A stretch of 64,000 nt of DNA from Pseudoalteromonas sp. GCY (GCF_016695175.1 NZ_CP068022.1:1226001-1290000); one strand, 5' to 3'; shown: positions 8,710-18,093, counted from the stretch's first letter. The notes: generated by a model not told the origin, from the letters alone. Made by a program: numbers and translations.

Positions 8710-9069
8710 CTATAACAAATTTGCAGAGTGACCTATCAAGCGCCATTTTTCATCGCTACATAAATACCAAATAGACTGCCTTAGTGCGTCATACGACCTC
8801 TCACCCAAGGTATTTTCCAGTGCGGAGACGTACTCAATCACAACCTTATTGGGACTCTGCTCAACTAACTTATAACCCTCGCTAATTATTTTATGCTCGC
8901 TGAGATCTTCACTCTTCAAGCCTTCAATAATGTCATCTTTCGTCATACCATCACAAAATAGTCCACTTTCTGAAAACTCATCATGGATGTAGTCCGAGAT
9001 CAGATTAATATTTTTTCGTAGCTCTGGCGAATGTAACGCTCGCTCTAAAGCTTCAATTTTATCCAGCAT
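8710..9069 (-). CDS. DUF4440-like (NTF2 fold) protein
   Basis: A 119-residue protein. The text fits the DUF4440 branch of the NTF2 superfamily: an opening IEALERALHSPELRKN, then ISDYIHDEFSESGLFCDG, MTKDDIIEGL, and a closing SIWYLCSDEKWRLIGH. The exact function of this family is not known. It sits downstream of a 40-residue ORF and the GRDP-like gene on the same strand, but a hairpin at 9081-9102 separates them. Confidence 0.72.
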   Translation of the reverse strand: MLDKIEALERALHSPELRKNINLISDYIHDEFSESGLFCDGMTKDDIIEGLKSEDLSEHKIISEGYKLVEQSPNKVVIEYVSALENTLGERSYDALRQSIWYLCSDEKWRLIGHSANLL

Positions 9070-9080
9070 ACTCTTTCCAA

Positions 9081-9102
9081 AAAGCCAGCATAAACCGGCT
9101 TT
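9081..9102 (-). terminator. Terminator of the 9116-9810 gene pair
   Basis: Reading the reverse strand, AAAGCC pairs with GGCTTT across a 10-nt loop, with T's following. It lies just after the small ORF ending at 9116. Confidence 0.5.
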
Positions 9103-9115
9103 GCTTCTGCGCTAC

Positions 9116-9238
9116 TTACTTGCGAGGCCAAACACCTGCTAGGCATACATCTACAAACTTTTTGGGTTTCGTCAGCTCAATATCAACTTGTGAATGGGCA
9201 GCTTCATTACGCTTAGCACGATTTTTTAAATATGACAT
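9116..9238 (-). CDS. Small basic ORF, 40 residues, unknown
   Basis: An ATG at 9238 with a good AAAGGAG ribosome site opens a 40-residue frame ending at 9116. The peptide starts MSYLKNRAKRNEAAHS and ends VCLAGVWPRK; it is basic with no membrane segment. It begins 11 bp after the stop of the GRDP-like gene, so it may be co-translated with it. No family is recognised. Support is the ribosome site and position only. Confidence 0.5.
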   Translation of the reverse strand: MSYLKNRAKRNEAAHSQVDIELTKPKKFVDVCLAGVWPRK

Positions 9239-9249
9239 GACTATCTCCT

Positions 9250-9810
9250 TTACTCTTGAATTATAAAGTTATGTACACCTAACTTAGGCAGTACAGATTG
9301 AAAAAACTTGATGTCGAATAAGGCGGCGTGTTTTTCAGGCAATATTGAATCGACTTTAAATAGGTAGGGAACTTGATTAGTGGTTAGCGGATCGAGATCT
9401 GATGCCTGACAAGCTAGACAGTATGTTCTTATTATGGATTGGTAATGATCATTATATTCAATCTTTTCTAGTGGAGTTTCATTCCCAAGAACCACTTTTT
9501 TTCTAATTGGATAATGGTGTATAAACTGCCCAACATCTTTGCAAAATGCTTGGTATAGTTCTGTATGCAAAATAAATGCATGGAATAACTCATCAACTAA
9601 CTTGCTTGCTGCAGCAACTGCTTGTGGTGAAATAACCACAAATATTAGATAGTCTTTTAGACCCTCAACGACCACCTGGATCTCATCATCAGATAATTTA
9701 TATTCCAAGTGCGTTTCTATATACCAGTCAAACCACTCCAGTACAGCATCGTCAAACTTATAGTTTTCAATGAAATCGACCGCATTTTCCTTACCCTCAA
9801 TTGCTTTCAT
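9250..9810 (-). CDS. Glycine-rich-domain-protein-like (DUF1399-type) protein
   Basis: A 186-residue soluble protein. The central stretch ASKLVDELFHAFILHTELYQ followed by AFCKDVGQFIHHYP resembles the Asp-x-x-(Trp/Phe)-His ... Phe-Cys ... His-His-x-Pro pattern of the glycine-rich-domain-containing protein family, widespread but with no firm function in bacteria. I start at ATG 9810, preceded by GGAGACGGG; the frame can be extended to a TTG at 9834. A 40-residue ORF follows it closely. Confidence 0.6.
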   Translation of the reverse strand: MKAIEGKENAVDFIENYKFDDAVLEWFDWYIETHLEYKLSDDEIQVVVEGLKDYLIFVVISPQAVAAASKLVDELFHAFILHTELYQAFCKDVGQFIHHYPIRKKVVLGNETPLEKIEYNDHYQSIIRTYCLACQASDLDPLTTNQVPYLFKVDSILPEKHAALFDIKFFQSVLPKLGVHNFIIQE

Positions 9811-10104
9811 TAAATCCCGTCTCCATCTCAGCAACAGCTTTAAGGTATACGTCTCACTTTAATTAGTCAAAGTGATTCTACCCCTAATTGATTACTCGCA
9901 TGAAACAATAAACATGCTCCTGCTACCGAATTTCAACTGGCTTTAATGAATTTAAACACTGCAAAAGCATTGAAACAATAAAAGTAAAATTAGGCAATCT
10001 AGCTACACGTTTGCCAATTCAAACTTACCCATTTGCTCCTTAAAGTTTACAGCTGTTCAAATAACCGCCAATTTGTACCTAAAATATTGCATAAGGATAT
10101 AAAA

Positions 10105-11937
10105 ATGATAAAGCAACTTACTAGCATAATTTTATGTTTTGTAATGACGGCATGCGGCAGTGACACAAATGATACAACTCCAACAGATATAACCTCCAAC
10201 AAGCCTCCAACAAATACGCCTTTACCATCATCACCTAAACCCCTTCCTGATATGAGCTTCGACCAAAGCTTTATCGATGATGTCTCTGAGTTTGTTAAAT
10301 TAGCGCATGCTGTTCAGTATTTTTATCCATCGGCCGAGGTAAGAGGTTCGGATTGGTCACTTTTCATCGCGGAAAGCATTGTCGAATTAAACCAAACACC
10401 AAGTACAGAGCGTAGAGAAAAGGGGATTGAACTCATAAGGCAAATTGCGCCTTACATGGTTACACAACAAAACCACATCCCAAAATTGCTCCCTGATACG
10501 CAAACATATACTTGGATACAAAATGCGTCCGCGCATTTCAGCGCTTATACTCGGTTGCTAGTATCAGCTACGTTAGCTGAAATTCAAGAGGAGAAATACG
10601 CCCCCAGCGAGCAATTTGTAACTCTTAACTTTTATCAAAGTCCCCTCTACTTACCACTCTACCTGCCCGTTAAAACTGAACTCTCTGGTGGTACATTCAC
10701 CGAATTAGGCCGTTGGCAGGTTGAATCTAACTTCGCGCGTACCGAAGCTTGTATGGCTACCGTGTCGGGAATGTGGGCCAATATTCAACATTTCTGGCCT
10801 TACTTTGGGCAGATTGATATTGACTGGTCAGCAAGTCTTACACCGTTACTAACCGCTTGCAAAACTGAAGAGCCAGATCGAAGGCTGCAGCTAATTAAAA
10901 CCGAGCTCACTAAATTGAATGACAACCACATTGTTGTTAAGACTCCGGATATGTTTACAGTTAGCTATGCGTACTATGGTACTTTTTTTTACGAGATTGT
11001 AGAGGGAAAAGCCATTGTAACGAGAGTTCAACAAGATGAGCAAACTGGTATCGAAATTGGGGATGAAGTACTTACTATTAATGGTGAAGATATAATAGAA
11101 CATCTATCAAAGAAAGCGCTTTACTCGCTTAAAAATACGCTACATAGGTTGAGCCACACTGCAAGACAAGAAGTTTATTTTAAAGATAAGACCCCTGTTA
11201 ACTTTACCATTAAAAAACCGGCGGGGGAGATTTTTCAGGTAAATATTACACCGCTAGAGCAGAGTGAAGTAAAACCTTTTATCGGATTACCTTACATCCC
11301 CCATTCAACATCAAAAATTGAAGATTTAGGCGACAATATATATAAAATCAATATTTATAACGTTATGCCAGATGACTTGAACGCGATAAAAGAAGCGTTA
11401 AAAAATGCTCATGGCGTTGTAATCGACTTTCGCCATTACCCACAAAGCTGGGACGGATGGCGAAACGTATTAAGTTGGTTTATCAAACAAGATGCGACCA
11501 ATGATACTTGGGCTCTATTATGGCAAGGTGCACCAAATCAAACAGATAAAAAGCTCTACCCCGTTCAGCAAATAATTCATCGAGATGCCAACCCACTTTC
11601 AATTCCATCCATAGTACTTTCTTCTAGAGGAAGTATAAGTCAGAATGAACACGCTTTGGTGTTTGCACGTAGTGGCGGCCTAGCAATCTTAGGGGAGCAC
11701 ACATCAGGGATTAATGGTAACGTTTTTTGGGTTCCGTTTTTTGGCGGTTTAGAAGAGGGCAATCTAGGTGCTGAGTTCCAATACACAGGTATGCTCGCGA
11801 ACCGACATAATGGTGACCCTTTAATCAACGCAGGTATTGCGCCAGATTATTTAGTGCCAAGAACCAGAGAAAGCATTATCAATGGTACTGATAATCAAGT
11901 AGAGCGTGCCATTGATATTCTAAAATCAGAGCTTTAG
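10105..11937 (+). CDS. S41-family peptidase lipoprotein
   Basis: About 610 residues. It starts with a lipoprotein signal (MIKQLTSIILCFVMTACGSD, lipid-carrying Cys17) and a Thr/Pro-rich linker. A PDZ-like stretch is near GIEIGDEVLTINGEDI, then the tail-specific-protease (S41) core: VVIDFRHYP, SSRGSISQNEHAL with the likely catalytic Ser, and GEHTSGINGN. The tricorn/CtpA-like core suggests a periplasmic or outer-membrane-anchored peptidase. The frame opens at 10033, but the lipobox and an AAGGA site support 10105. The 294 bp upstream hold nothing I can name. Confidence 0.8.
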   Translation: MIKQLTSIILCFVMTACGSDTNDTTPTDITSNKPPTNTPLPSSPKPLPDMSFDQSFIDDVSEFVKLAHAVQYFYPSAEVRGSDWSLFIAESIVELNQTPSTERREKGIELIRQIAPYMVTQQNHIPKLLPDTQTYTWIQNASAHFSAYTRLLVSATLAEIQEEKYAPSEQFVTLNFYQSPLYLPLYLPVKTELSGGTFTELGRWQVESNFARTEACMATVSGMWANIQHFWPYFGQIDIDWSASLTPLLTACKTEEPDRRLQLIKTELTKLNDNHIVVKTPDMFTVSYAYYGTFFYEIVEGKAIVTRVQQDEQTGIEIGDEVLTINGEDIIEHLSKKALYSLKNTLHRLSHTARQEVYFKDKTPVNFTIKKPAGEIFQVNITPLEQSEVKPFIGLPYIPHSTSKIEDLGDNIYKINIYNVMPDDLNAIKEALKNAHGVVIDFRHYPQSWDGWRNVLSWFIKQDATNDTWALLWQGAPNQTDKKLYPVQQIIHRDANPLSIPSIVLSSRGSISQNEHALVFARSGGLAILGEHTSGINGNVFWVPFFGGLEEGNLGAEFQYTGMLANRHNGDPLINAGIAPDYLVPRTRESIINGTDNQVERAIDILKSEL

Positions 11938-12053
11938 TCTTATAACAGCTCACTTAATTGAATGATCCGCTTAAATGCTATGACAACAGGTAATTAGTTT
12001 TTAAGTGGACCCAAACTTTATGAACTAACTCAGAATGAGGAGTTAGCGCCACA

Positions 12054-12281
12054 TCAGCTTACCGTACGTTCTGATCGCAGGCAAAAAACCGCAGAAAAGA
12101 GTAAGGAAACAAACACTTGATTCCAAAAGTTAGAGACAAAGGGATCAGCAACAAACTGAGATGCAATATGCCAAATACTCAGGTTTAGCAAAAAACCGAG
12201 TACAAACCCATAGCCTTTGTATTGTACGAGCAATTGCCCCAGTTCTTGCCTAAAACGCTGATATTGAGCTAATTTGCTCAT
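12054..12281 (-). CDS. Two-helix membrane protein (2TM-domain-like)
   Basis: A 75-residue protein: an N-terminal basic amphipathic part (MSKLAQYQRFRQELGQLLVQ) and two membrane helices (about 27-45 and 53-70). It starts 13 bp after the stop of the CadC-like regulator with a CTGGAG site, so the two probably share a transcript. It resembles small 2TM-domain proteins found beside signalling genes; no firm family call. Confidence 0.65.
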   Translation of the reverse strand: MSKLAQYQRFRQELGQLLVQYKGYGFVLGFLLNLSIWHIASQFVADPFVSNFWNQVFVSLLFSAVFCLRSERTVS

Positions 12282-12294
12282 TTTTATACTCCAG

Positions 12295-14430
12295 TTATTG
12301 ATTAGCAACCGTAAGCTCTACCACTTCTTTCTTGGCCGATATTCGATTTATCAACAGTACATCGTTGTCGTTAATGTCGGTGAGATAGTCAACACTGGTA
12401 GGCACTTCGCCGAGTATAGTAAACGACGTTTTGTCCAGATCATAGGACCAAAGTTGATTATCTTCATTGACGCCATATATCCCATTGCCGCGCATTACAA
12501 AAGATTTTCCTCTGCCGCCTTGATTGTTTAGTTCACTGATCCGCTGAGGTTCAACAGCGCCGATTTGCCAAAACTGATCAAGTCTATCCTTATACACAAC
12601 TTTACCGTGTTCACTTTCAAGTGCCCACAGCACAGGTTGCTGCGTCAGTATTTCAAACGATTGTTGAGCAAAATCATAAGCAGCTAACTTCATTTCTCCC
12701 TTTACCCGAATCTGTGTTAGCGCACGTTGTTTTGCACTTTTCCATTGATATAAGCGTAAAACAGGGTAGGCGTGCGGGTAAGATGTCAAGCTGCCATCTA
12801 AAGCAATTCGCGTCAGTACACCACTGGCACTGACTAATATGCTTTGGCCATCCTCAGCCCAGTGGATCCCGCGAACAAAAGTATCTAAGGGGAAGTTAGT
12901 CAGTTGTCGCGTGTTATTGCCATCGCTTAACCACACCTGTTCAGTACCAGAGCGCTCTGACCAAAATGCCACTAAATCTCCATCTGGCTGAAAAACAGCA
13001 TAATCTTCACCAAGGTTGGTTCGCGCAAAGCTGGTGTATGTTTGAGCGCCTTGTGCTAACTGTGCCAGCGGTAATTTGACGATATCGCTGTCGTAAGGCC
13101 CTTTGATCATCAGTACACTTTTGCCATCAGGACGAAATTCAGGCTGCCTCATTCGATCTGAAAACGGCAATTGAATTTTACTCACAAGCCCTTCATAAGT
13201 CAGGCTAAATAGCTGACGTCCGGTACTAAAAATCAATTGCTGGTTGAGTGGGTCAAAACTTGGGTAGATATCGTGAAATTTAGTAATTTCCGGCGGTCGC
13301 TGGATCTGATGGCTAGAGATCAACTCACCGTCGGGTTTTAACATATCAATATAATGTAAGCCATCGGCATGAATACTACTGACCGCGATTAAATCATCTT
13401 GAGGGGAATAAGCGTAATCAATCAACGTCCCCTCTTCTACGGTATAAAGATCGGCACTGCTGTCGTCATCAATGGAATAATTGATCAGCTTCCAGCGCTC
13501 GCCTTGTTTTTGCTTCAATACCACATTGCCATCGTTCAGCCAGATAGGCTTATCAACCACCGAATTTTTACACTGGAGAATAACTTTTGGCTGCTGAGGG
13601 CTTTTCAATGCTTTAGTAAAATCGAGTGTTACAAGGTCGTAGCAGCGTTTTTGTGTAACGGGCTCGCTACAAGCGTCGGTGGCCAAAAACAGTAACTGCT
13701 CACCATCTTTTGAGAAACTATGCCTGCCGTATGCTCCAAAGCGCTCGGTGAGCAGGATCTCTTGCTGGGTATCCGCCTTTTTTGCCCATATCTTATTATC
13801 GCAAAACTTATCTAAATAGCGGTGAAAAACGATGTATTGACCATCTGGGGAATAGCTTGCATCAAATTCTTTATCGTCAGTTGCGGTCAATGAGCGCAAA
13901 GTATCAAAGAACAGTGGTGAAGGTTTTTTGATGGAAAAATATTGATAACTGATAGCCCCAAGCAAAATAGTGAAGGCAAGTAAGACAAACACATAAAGAC
14001 TGAGTTTGTTTTTATTCTGGCTTTGATTGAGGTAATTATCTTGTTGTATTTCAGGTTCAGGGACTGGCATCACCTCAAGTTGCGGCTCAGTATTCGTCAG
14101 CTCGCTCGTTTGCCCTTCCCAACGTACTTCACACTCTAAGCTATATCCTTTTTTAGCATGCGTTTGGATATAACCTTGCACCTTACCATCATCCCCAAGC
14201 GCCTTTCTCAATTGCGCAATACTACGCTGCAAAGTATTAGGAGAGACCACCGTATCTGGCCATACTGTATCGAGCAAGGTATCAAGGCTTATCACTTTGC
14301 CTTGATTCTGAGCCAAGCAAGTGAGTACCGCCAGCGCCTTTGGTGCAAGTGTTTGACATTCACCTTGGTGTGAAATCTGGTTACGTGATAAATCTACAAA
14401 AAAATTACCAACCCAATATTGTTCTACCAT
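12295..14430 (-). CDS. CadC/ToxR-type membrane transcription regulator with PD40 repeats
   Basis: A 711-residue protein. Residues 1-105 form an OmpR/CadC-type winged helix (APKALAVLTCLAQNQGKVIS, TLDTVWPDTVVSPNTLQRSI, HAKKGYSLE). A low-complexity linker leads to one membrane helix near 146-166, and the large C-terminal part carries TolB-like PD40 propeller repeats (DASYSPDGQYIVFHRY, SFSKDGEQLLFLA, PEFRPDGKSVLMIKG). The layout is that of one-component regulators that sense outside and bind DNA inside. It faces an esterase and an exported PD40 protein, its likely targets. Confidence 0.88.
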   Translation of the reverse strand: MVEQYWVGNFFVDLSRNQISHQGECQTLAPKALAVLTCLAQNQGKVISLDTLLDTVWPDTVVSPNTLQRSIAQLRKALGDDGKVQGYIQTHAKKGYSLECEVRWEGQTSELTNTEPQLEVMPVPEPEIQQDNYLNQSQNKNKLSLYVFVLLAFTILLGAISYQYFSIKKPSPLFFDTLRSLTATDDKEFDASYSPDGQYIVFHRYLDKFCDNKIWAKKADTQQEILLTERFGAYGRHSFSKDGEQLLFLATDACSEPVTQKRCYDLVTLDFTKALKSPQQPKVILQCKNSVVDKPIWLNDGNVVLKQKQGERWKLINYSIDDDSSADLYTVEEGTLIDYAYSPQDDLIAVSSIHADGLHYIDMLKPDGELISSHQIQRPPEITKFHDIYPSFDPLNQQLIFSTGRQLFSLTYEGLVSKIQLPFSDRMRQPEFRPDGKSVLMIKGPYDSDIVKLPLAQLAQGAQTYTSFARTNLGEDYAVFQPDGDLVAFWSERSGTEQVWLSDGNNTRQLTNFPLDTFVRGIHWAEDGQSILVSASGVLTRIALDGSLTSYPHAYPVLRLYQWKSAKQRALTQIRVKGEMKLAAYDFAQQSFEILTQQPVLWALESEHGKVVYKDRLDQFWQIGAVEPQRISELNNQGGRGKSFVMRGNGIYGVNEDNQLWSYDLDKTSFTILGEVPTSVDYLTDINDNDVLLINRISAKKEVVELTVANQ

Positions 14431-14676
14431 AAATCCCCAATGTGCCTAGCGCACGCGCTAACCACGCCAATTATTATAATTATCAGTATAAGAATAAACT
14501 TGAAGCAATCGAAACTCAACAACATAACCACTTGATAAAAATAGTTTTTTATTTAAAAGTCACAATTCAGCACAACATCATGTAAACGTCATGCATTTTT
14601 GTTCTCAGCTGCTAAGTTGCCAGTACGAGATACTTATTCACTAGTCTAAAAATAACATGAAAGAAGGAAATGTGTG

Positions 14677-15513
14677 ATGAAACGTTTGCTGTTTATGCTG
14701 ATATTACTCCTATTCTGTAGCTTGCTACATGCCAGTGAAGTACCGCAATATGCAATGCCCGGAACGCAAGTTGTGCCACTAAAAGATATCACTACCGGCC
14801 ATCAATATGAGCTTTATATCAAGCTACCTGAGGAATACTCAAAAGATAAAAGCTACCCTGTGCTCTACTTTACCGATTCGGTATGGCATATCGAAGCATT
14901 GTCTTCGGCAACCTTCTTTTTGTTCGATGAAGTGATCCTCGTCGGTATCTCGTGGCGGAAAAATATCAACACCACACAGCTTCAAGAAGAAGGCCCTTTT
15001 GTTAGCCGTTACGCTGACTATTCTTTTACAAAGTCAAAAAACAGTGAACATCAGCAAAAGTACCAATTTGGCCAAGCCAATGCCCACGCGGCCTTTATTC
15101 GCAATCAAGTTATTAAGTATGTTGAAAGCAATTACTCGGTAAAGTCCAATAGTCGCAGTTATTTTGGCTATTCACTCGGTGGACTATTTGGCGCCTATAT
15201 ACTGCTCACCCAGCCAAATACCTTTGACAACTATATGTTAGGCAGTCCATCTGTTAGACAACTGGATGCGCTAAAAACACTCTCTAGCTCCAAACAACCA
15301 CTCAAAGGGAAAGTGTTTATCTCTGTTGGTACAGACGAACATAAGTTAGCACCGCAAATCGACGCATTTATCGACTATCTAAAAAGCAAGCAAAGTGACA
15401 GCTTATCACTGCACAAGACAATGCCCGATGGCACACATCAAACCGCTTTCCCTGAAACCGTAATCCGTAGTATCAATTGGTTAAAGTCTATTTATGGGAG
15501 TAGTCAACAATGA
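14677..15513 (+). CDS. Exported alpha/beta-hydrolase, esterase D/IroE-like
   Basis: A 278-residue protein with a signal peptide (MKRLLFMLILLLFCSLLHAS). The esterase fold shows the nucleophile elbow GYSLGG near residue 165 and a late HQTAFP His. Homologues of this group hydrolyse siderophore esters or other acyl esters in the periplasm. An AAGGAA site supports ATG 14677; a GTG directly before it is possible. The stop overlaps the next start (ATGA). It is divergent from the CadC-like regulator. Confidence 0.82.
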   Translation: MKRLLFMLILLLFCSLLHASEVPQYAMPGTQVVPLKDITTGHQYELYIKLPEEYSKDKSYPVLYFTDSVWHIEALSSATFFLFDEVILVGISWRKNINTTQLQEEGPFVSRYADYSFTKSKNSEHQQKYQFGQANAHAAFIRNQVIKYVESNYSVKSNSRSYFGYSLGGLFGAYILLTQPNTFDNYMLGSPSVRQLDALKTLSSSKQPLKGKVFISVGTDEHKLAPQIDAFIDYLKSKQSDSLSLHKTMPDGTHQTAFPETVIRSINWLKSIYGSSQQ

Positions 15514-16403
15514 AGTTAGCACCGATGTTTCTTTTACTAGCGATTGTTGCTTCTCTCGGTCATCGAGCTTCGGCACAAGACGAATTCCCTATACTGGAAG
15601 GTCCTTTAATGGGACAAAAACCTCCTGGATTAAAAGCAGAACCTTTCGCACCTGGAATTATCTCTAAGTCGGGATGGGAGCTAGAAGGCGTATTTGCTCC
15701 AAACATGAAAGAGTTCTATTTCACCTTAGATCGTGGTGTATACACCACTGAAAATAAAACTGGATTTCGTCCAACTGTCATTGGTTTTCGACTAATCAAT
15801 AATAAATGGGTGAAATACACTGAGTTTCCTCGTACCGGAGAGGTAAGCTTTTCACCAGATGGTAAACGCATGCACATGGCAAAAAAATACAAAGACAAAG
15901 CAGGTGATGATTGGTCTGAACTTACCAGCTTGGGAGTCATGTTTGACCGCCCTGAATGGGGGATAATGCGATTGTCCGCTTCAGCAACTGGAACCTATGT
16001 ATTTGATAATTTTAAGCAAATGAATACGGTTAGAATTTCAACAGTAAAAGATGGTATGCGCCAAGAACCAGTACTCTTAAGCAGTGAAATTAACTCAGGG
16101 AAAAAATCAGCACACCCTTTCATAGCGCCAGACGAAAGCTATTTAATTTGGGATAGTGAGCGTGAGGGTGGTTTTGGTGACTCCGATCTGTATATCAGCT
16201 TTAAGCAACCTGATGGAATATGGGGGCCTGCAATAAATATGGGGGAAAACGTTAATTCAGATAAGTGGGATGCTTATGCAACGGTCACCTCAGATGGCAA
16301 ATACCTACTGTTCAACCGTGCTATTGATAAAGCAAATAACAACGTCGACATCTATTGGGTGGACGCTAAAATCATTGATGAAATTAGAAACAAAAATCAA
16401 TAA
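15510..16403 (+). CDS. Exported PD40/TolB-like propeller protein
   Basis: A 297-residue protein with a signal peptide (MKLAPMFLLLAIVASLGHRASA). PD40-type repeats are visible: EVSFSPDGKRMHMAKKY, SAHPFIAPDESYLIWDSE and YATVTSDGKYLLFNRA. It is translationally coupled to the esterase. It has the same repeat type as the sensor domain of the facing regulator, which suggests one regulated unit, but no substrate can be named. Confidence 0.78.
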   Translation: MKLAPMFLLLAIVASLGHRASAQDEFPILEGPLMGQKPPGLKAEPFAPGIISKSGWELEGVFAPNMKEFYFTLDRGVYTTENKTGFRPTVIGFRLINNKWVKYTEFPRTGEVSFSPDGKRMHMAKKYKDKAGDDWSELTSLGVMFDRPEWGIMRLSASATGTYVFDNFKQMNTVRISTVKDGMRQEPVLLSSEINSGKKSAHPFIAPDESYLIWDSEREGGFGDSDLYISFKQPDGIWGPAINMGENVNSDKWDAYATVTSDGKYLLFNRAIDKANNNVDIYWVDAKIIDEIRNKNQ

Positions 16404-16501
16404 AAACAAAATCTTAAATATTTTAACAATGTAATCCTTAGCGTATGTGATAAATGCCTATTTCTCACATATACGGAAGCTTTGTCTGCCTCCATACCTG
16501 C

Positions 16502-16533
16502 GTTCGCTTTGGTAAAATACTACCAAAGCGAAC
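16502..16533 (+). terminator. Strong 13-bp hairpin
   Basis: GTTCGCTTTGGTA (16502-16514) pairs perfectly with TACCAAAGCGAAC (16521-16533) around AAATAC. It lies between the PD40 gene and the SatD-like gene, 98 bp after the stop. No T-run follows, so it may be a terminator or an RNA element. Confidence 0.5.
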
Positions 16534-16582
16534 AAACCTTACCGACTGCTTGCTTTTTATCCAGCTTCAGACCAAAATAAAT

Positions 16583-16628
16583 GTAACCAATATTAGTTAC
16601 TTATCTAAATGTAACCAAATTAAGTTAC
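16583..16628 (+). promoter_or_regulatory. Two GTAAC-N8-GTTAC operators before the SatD-like gene
   Basis: GTAACCAATATTAGTTAC (16583-16600) and GTAACCAAATTAAGTTAC (16611-16628) are near-identical 18-bp palindromes 28 bp apart. The second ends 4 bp before the ATG at 16633, leaving no room for a normal ribosome site. The gene product has a C-terminal helix-turn-helix, so autoregulation is the simplest reading. Confidence 0.65.
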
Positions 16629-16632
16629 CTTT

Positions 16633-17241
16633 ATGACATCAATACCTCAAGGTGCAGTGATCACAGCAGACATTGTCGGCTCACAATCACTGTCACAATT
16701 ACAACTTACATCGCTGCAAAGCGAGTTAAAGGATTACTTAGCTGAAATCGCGACTGCGGAGCAGGGCTATTATAGTTTTTACCGCGGCGACGGCTTTCAG
16801 CTTGTGTTGCCAGATGCTACGAAACTGTTCAATGTGGCATTACGGCTACGATTGTTTTTAATTAGCCGACATAGCGATGCCAGACTCAGCCTCGCGATCG
16901 GTGAAGTCAATATCACAGCAGCAGATTTATCAACCGCAACAGGTGCTGCGCTGGTACTAGCAGGCCGAGGGTTGGACGCAATAGGACAAGTAAGACTCAA
17001 GTATAACAATGACAGCAATGCCCACTTTGCATTAAACCTTGCATTCGTGGATTTATTACTTTCGAACTTAACCCAAAAACAAGCAGAGGCCGCTTTTATT
17101 CATATTTCACACCCTAAGTTGAGCCATGCCGATATTGCAAAACAACTCAACACCAGTCGGGTGAATGTGACTAAGTTACTCAATAGCGCACATTATGCTT
17201 TATTAGATCAATTTTTAGCAATTGCACGCTCACACCAATAG
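16633..17241 (+). CDS. SatD-like protein with C-terminal helix-turn-helix
   Basis: A 202-residue protein. The N-terminal half is SatD-like (GAVITADIVGSQSL, FYRGDGFQLVLP, RLSLAIGEVN), a fold that recalls a degenerate nucleotide-cyclase domain. The C-terminal part (LSHADIAKQLNTSRVNVTKL, near 165-190) is a helix-turn-helix. The following gene is a DUF3307 protein, the usual partner of SatD-type genes. Function is not established; the palindromes over its start suggest it controls itself and its partner. The start has no Shine-Dalgarno, so it may be leaderless. Confidence 0.75.
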   Translation: MTSIPQGAVITADIVGSQSLSQLQLTSLQSELKDYLAEIATAEQGYYSFYRGDGFQLVLPDATKLFNVALRLRLFLISRHSDARLSLAIGEVNITAADLSTATGAALVLAGRGLDAIGQVRLKYNNDSNAHFALNLAFVDLLLSNLTQKQAEAAFIHISHPKLSHADIAKQLNTSRVNVTKLLNSAHYALLDQFLAIARSHQ

Positions 17242-17279
17242 TCGAATGCTCAACACTTAAATATCACGAGGTGGACTTA

Positions 17280-18035
17280 ATGAACGAATGGCAAGTATTG
17301 TTATTGTGGTTAGTAATAGGCCACACAATCACTGACTTTTACCTCCAACCTATGAGCTGGGTGCATGACAGAAATACCCATCACTATAAGTCCATCAAGT
17401 TGTTGTGGCATAGTGTCGCGCATGGCGGGGCTGCACTTGCAATCATCCTACTTTGGCAGTCGACTTTGTTTTGGGGAGCACAGTGGAATGCGTTGCTCTT
17501 TGCGCTAGCGGTAGGTATTAGCCACTATTGTATCGACTTAGCTAAATCCTATTCTAGCAAAGGCGTTATTCCTTTTGTGCTAGACCAATGTGCACATATC
17601 GCCATATTAGTGGCCGTCACTTGGCAAATTGCAGAGCCTGAGATTGCGCTCAGTGCCTTTGCAAAGCCTTTTGCCAATGTCCAGCTGCTGATATTGGTTG
17701 TGGGCTATTTAATGGTATTGCATCCCGCATCGATATTCACCAGCATGCTGCTTGAGCGTTGGCAACTCAATAATTCAGCTCTTGATAGCCTGCCGCAAGC
17801 AGGAAGTTTAATTGGTCAGCTTGAACGTGTATTACTACTGAGCTGCGTATTACTGGATAGTTGGGCTGCTATCGGCTTTATTCTCGCCGCTAAATCGGTA
17901 TTTCGCTTTGGCGATCTAACCCAAAGCCAAGACAGAAAGCTCACCGAATACGTGATGTTGGGCACGCTTGTCAGTGTGTTGCTGGCCCTTGTGGTCGGCG
18001 CCTTAATCAAACCATTTATGCCCATTCAATTGTAA
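17280..18035 (+). CDS. DUF3307 family membrane protein
   Basis: About 251 residues, mostly hydrophobic, with several membrane helices. The conserved opening LLWLVIGHTITDFYLQP, the Trp-x-His-Ser-x-x-His stretch (LLWHSVAHG) and HYCIDLAKSY are typical of DUF3307. The conserved His/Asp residues suggest a metal or lipid-related activity, but none is known. GAGGTGG precedes ATG 17280. It forms a pair with the SatD-like gene upstream. Confidence 0.8.
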   Translation: MNEWQVLLLWLVIGHTITDFYLQPMSWVHDRNTHHYKSIKLLWHSVAHGGAALAIILLWQSTLFWGAQWNALLFALAVGISHYCIDLAKSYSSKGVIPFVLDQCAHIAILVAVTWQIAEPEIALSAFAKPFANVQLLILVVGYLMVLHPASIFTSMLLERWQLNNSALDSLPQAGSLIGQLERVLLLSCVLLDSWAAIGFILAAKSVFRFGDLTQSQDRKLTEYVMLGTLVSVLLALVVGALIKPFMPIQL

Positions 18036-18068
18036 TTTAATCAATTCCGCGCCTTGACATTTAATCTA

Positions 18069-18093
18069 GTGCCTGCAAAATAAATGTAGGCAC
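18069..18093 (+). terminator. Hairpin after the DUF3307 gene
   Basis: GTGCCTGCA (18069-18077) pairs with TGTAGGCAC (18085-18093), with one G-T pair and a 7-nt loop, 33 bp after the stop. Weak T content after it. Confidence 0.45.
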
